Of a stretch of 7,406 nt of DNA, positions 5,713 to 7,406 are shown one piece after another. The stretch is from Gammaproteobacteria bacterium (lineage in GTDB: Bacteria; Pseudomonadota; Gammaproteobacteria; Pseudomonadales; Pseudohongiellaceae): contig CANCGR010000118.1 in NCBI GenBank assembly GCA_947377625.1, positions 1 through 7,406 of the forward strand, written 5' to 3'. The notes under the pieces are model-generated. The model did not search any database. It saw only the letters and a program-made list of their open reading frames with translations, and was not told the DNA's origin. Positions within the stretch are counted from its first letter, which is position 1. Each line of letters opens with the position of its first letter. Position numbers and translations under genes: made by a program.

Positions 5713-6717
5713 ATGATCATTGCATTCGAAGTGGCCCGGCAAGTATTGCTGCGCACGTCCCTGTTCACCGCGTTACTCTCAATCGCTACCGTTGCCGTTA
5801 TTGCAGATGCCACCGCCGCCCAAAGCGGGCCAGTGCTGCTGGCTCCCAAGCCCTATGCCAAAGTGATTTCTGCCCCCATCAAGGAAATGAGCGGCATCGT
5901 CAAAGCACCCGGGCGTGACAATACCTACTGGGTGCACAACGACAGCGGCGACAGCGCCCGCATTTTTGCGATCACCGCCGAAGGCAAGTCGATCCTGCCC
6001 ACTTATTCCAAATTCACCAGCTACGGCGATGAGCCGGAAAAAGGCAAGGAGCAGTGGGAAGGCTTTCCGGTGCTGGATGCCAAAAATGTTGATTGGGAAG
6101 ACATCGCCGTCGACAAGAACTATCTCTATATCGCCGACATGGGCAACAACAGCAATTCCCGCCGTGATCTCGGCATTTACCTGGTCAGCAAGATCGATCC
6201 GACTGCCTCTACTCGCAGTGCCGTGATCCAGCATTTGCCGGTGGTCTATCCCGACCAGAGCGCGTTCCCGCCCATCGAGCGGCATTTCGACAGCGAGAGC
6301 CTGTTTATCTTCAACGACACGCTTTACCTGATCACCAAGCATCGGCAGTCCACTGGTCTGCAGTATGAACCCGGTGCCAATCTTTATCGGCTGGATACGC
6401 GCTACACCGACCAGAACAACATACTGACCAAGGTCGACAGCAATGCGTTGATCACGGCAGCCACCGGCGCTGCACTGTCGCCTGACGGCCAGACACTCGC
6501 GGTAATTTCCTATGAGGCGCTGTGGCTATTCAGCAAACCCGCGCAGGGTGACCGTTGGTTGTCAGCGCCAGCGCGCCGTTATCCATTTGACAAGGCGGTG
6601 CTCAAACAACTGGAAGCGGTGACGTGGATTGACGACAACACGCTGTTGATGGGCAATGAGCAACGCGATCTGTTCAAGGTGGCGCTGGCCGATTTGCCGG
6701 CACCGACTCCACAATGA
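5713..6717 (+). CDS. Exported beta-propeller-like protein of unknown function
   Basis: This 334-residue protein begins with a likely Sec signal: R9 and R14 flank a hydrophobic stretch (about 15-31), followed by ADATAA and a probable signal peptidase I cut near residues 35-37. No lipobox cysteine is present. The mature part has strand-rich, repeat-like blocks typical of a WD40/NHL-type beta-propeller: SGIV with YWVHNDSGD (72-80), DWEDIAV (127-133) with LYIADMGNN (138-146), HFDSESLFIF (191-200), ALSPDGQTLAVIS (254-266) and LEAVTWIDDNTLLMGNE (300-316). The acidic HNDSGD, DWED and DMGNN clusters could bind metal. I recognise no enzyme family. It is likely periplasmic. The start has AGGGAG (5702-5707) at good spacing. 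Its stop TGA overlaps an ATG (ATGA, 6714-6717), and the final codons lie in a 41-base tandem duplication shared with the next gene's start. Confidence 0.75.
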   Translation: MIIAFEVARQVLLRTSLFTALLSIATVAVIADATAAQSGPVLLAPKPYAKVISAPIKEMSGIVKAPGRDNTYWVHNDSGDSARIFAITAEGKSILPTYSKFTSYGDEPEKGKEQWEGFPVLDAKNVDWEDIAVDKNYLYIADMGNNSNSRRDLGIYLVSKIDPTASTRSAVIQHLPVVYPDQSAFPPIERHFDSESLFIFNDTLYLITKHRQSTGLQYEPGANLYRLDTRYTDQNNILTKVDSNALITAATGAALSPDGQTLAVISYEALWLFSKPAQGDRWLSAPARRYPFDKAVLKQLEAVTWIDDNTLLMGNEQRDLFKVALADLPAPTPQ

Positions 6718-6772
6718 AAGCACTTCACGACTTTTTACCGACACCGACTTCACGATGAAAGCACTTCACGAC
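6693..6772 (+). repeat. 41-base tandem duplication across a stop/start junction
   Basis: Copy 1 (6693-6731) and copy 2 (6734-6772) match in 35 of 39 bases at a period of 41; the inner 31 bases (6701-6731 and 6742-6772) match in 29. Each copy carries the end of the propeller reading frame, an ATGA stop/start overlap, and the codons for MKALHD. Because 41 is not a multiple of three, the duplication shifts the frame between the two ATGs (6714 and 6755). The four mismatches suggest the event is not very recent. Confidence 0.9.
6714..6758 (+). CDS. 14-codon mini-ORF linking the propeller and RelA/SpoT genes
   Basis: The ATG at 6714 overlaps the propeller stop (ATGA) and opens a frame of 14 codons, MKALHDFLPTPTSR, closing at TGA 6756-6758, which in turn overlaps the ATG of the RelA/SpoT gene (ATGA, 6755-6758). 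Its first six residues equal those of the RelA/SpoT protein, and its last seven echo the propeller end (LPTPTSR against LPAPTPQ), as expected from the tandem duplication. No Shine-Dalgarno precedes either ATG, so translation would depend on re-initiation by ribosomes from upstream. The peptide itself probably has no function; the mini-ORF may act as a translational relay. Whether it is translated is inferred. Confidence 0.4.
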   Translation: MKALHDFLPTPTSR

Positions 6773-7406
6773 ATTAGCATGGCTTACGCCAGCCATGGCC
6801 ACCAGTGGAAGCAATATCTCGACAAGCTGCGGCAGGGCATTGAAGACACGCTGGATCGTCAGCATCTGGGTGCCACGCTCAAATCGCGCATCAAAACGCT
6901 GGAAAGCCTGAGCGAAAAACGCCGCTTTCTGATGCGCGACGATGTCGGTGATGATCCTGAAATCAAGGATCTGCTGGGGCTGCGCATCGTGGTGCCGTTT
7001 CAGGAAGCCGTCGAACAAGTGGTCGAACTGTTGCGTCAGTATCACAACGGCGGTGAGATCGAACGCAAATCAGAAAAACTGACTTTTCGCGAGTTTGCCT
7101 ACGATTCCGTGCACGTCGAATTGCCGCTGACCGAAGCGCTGGATCTGCCACCGTGCTGCAAACCGGTCATCGAAGTGCAGGTGCGCACGATCCTGCAGGA
7201 TGCGTGGGCGGAAGTGGAACATGAGCTGATCTACAAGAACCATTTCCGTTTCCCCAACAACGAAGTGATTCGCAAAAAACTGGCAGCGATCAACGCCAGC
7301 CTCAGCTTGGCTGACATGATTTTCCAGGAAATCCGCGACGCGCAAAAAGAAATGGAAGTGTGGGGGCAGGAGCGTTTTCAGGCCATGCTCGACAAGGCCG
7401 GCGTGC
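6755..7406 (+). CDS. RelA/SpoT synthetase-domain protein, 3' truncated
   Basis: The frame runs from ATG 6755 to the window edge without a stop (217 full codons), so the C-terminus is unseen. It matches the RelA/SpoT nucleotidyltransferase domain, which transfers pyrophosphate from ATP to GTP or GDP to make (p)ppGpp. Visible motifs are LKSRIKTLESLSEKRR (42-57, G-loop region), DLLGLRIVV (72-80, with the metal-binding Asp), FAYDSVHVEL (114-123, with the base-stacking Tyr and His), IEVQVRT (139-145, with the catalytic Glu) and DAWAEVEHELIYK (149-161). No HD hydrolase domain precedes it, so it looks like a synthetase-only protein, either a small alarmone synthetase or a toxSAS-like relative. Motifs suggest it is active. 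There is no ribosome site at the ATG, which overlaps the mini-ORF stop; expression likely depends on translation of the propeller gene. Confidence 0.88.
   Translation, partial: MKALHDISMAYASHGHQWKQYLDKLRQGIEDTLDRQHLGATLKSRIKTLESLSEKRRFLMRDDVGDDPEIKDLLGLRIVVPFQEAVEQVVELLRQYHNGGEIERKSEKLTFREFAYDSVHVELPLTEALDLPPCCKPVIEVQVRTILQDAWAEVEHELIYKNHFRFPNNEVIRKKLAAINASLSLADMIFQEIRDAQKEMEVWGQERFQAMLDKAGV

Noticed and set aside
5779..6342. Reverse-strand ORF (187 codons) opposite the propeller gene
   Set aside because: It is a shadow arising from codon bias in the + strand gene; no start signal or motif.

Overview
The window looks like chromosomal DNA of a free-living gammaproteobacterium. This is inferred from moderately high GC, proteobacterial-type ribosome binding sites, the mix of families (intradiol dioxygenase, dienelactone hydrolase, TetR regulator, RelA/SpoT synthetase domain) and an intergenic hairpin element of a kind I recall from that class. 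The genus cannot be read from the sequence. All genes lie on the + strand and coding density is high. No rRNA, tRNA, CRISPR array, transposase or phage gene is visible, and no gene-free stretch exceeds 300 bases.

Layout. 1-423: C-terminal end of a Cache-type sensory protein cut by the window edge. 530-1300: a GT-A type glycosyltransferase with a DxD motif. 1361-2227: a non-heme Fe(III) intradiol dioxygenase with all four iron ligands, closer in its motifs to hydroxyquinol/chlorocatechol dioxygenases than to classical CatA. 2251-2360: a striking 110-base inverted-repeat element (28-base arms, two smaller hairpins inside). 2388-4871: a tight three-gene cluster of a D-2-hydroxyacid dehydrogenase, a zinc-ribbon methyltransferase-like protein and a dienelactone hydrolase family protein, with overlapping or 2-base-spaced junctions and GTG starts for the last two. 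4940-5631: a TetR/AcrR regulator whose putative promoter lies over a perfect 8-2-8 palindrome, a good candidate for an autoregulatory operator. 5713-6717: a secreted beta-propeller-like protein of unknown function. 6755-7406: start of a RelA/SpoT-domain (p)ppGpp synthetase-like protein, running off the window.

How the genes may work together. The intradiol dioxygenase and the dienelactone hydrolase belong to families that act in the same ortho-cleavage routes for aromatic compounds, but no muconate cycloisomerase or maleylacetate reductase is present here, and the hydrolase has His where the well-studied enzyme has its activating Glu. A shared pathway is therefore only a possibility. The propeller gene and the RelA/SpoT gene appear translationally linked.

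The most unusual structure is the junction between those last two genes. A 41-base tandem duplication has copied the stop/start overlap, so the propeller stop (ATGA), a 14-codon mini-ORF and the RelA/SpoT start (ATGA) form a chain of two overlapping stop-start junctions in three different frames, with no visible Shine-Dalgarno at either start. The second most notable feature is the 110-base structured repeat. I did not find clear evidence of a wholly new multi-gene system.
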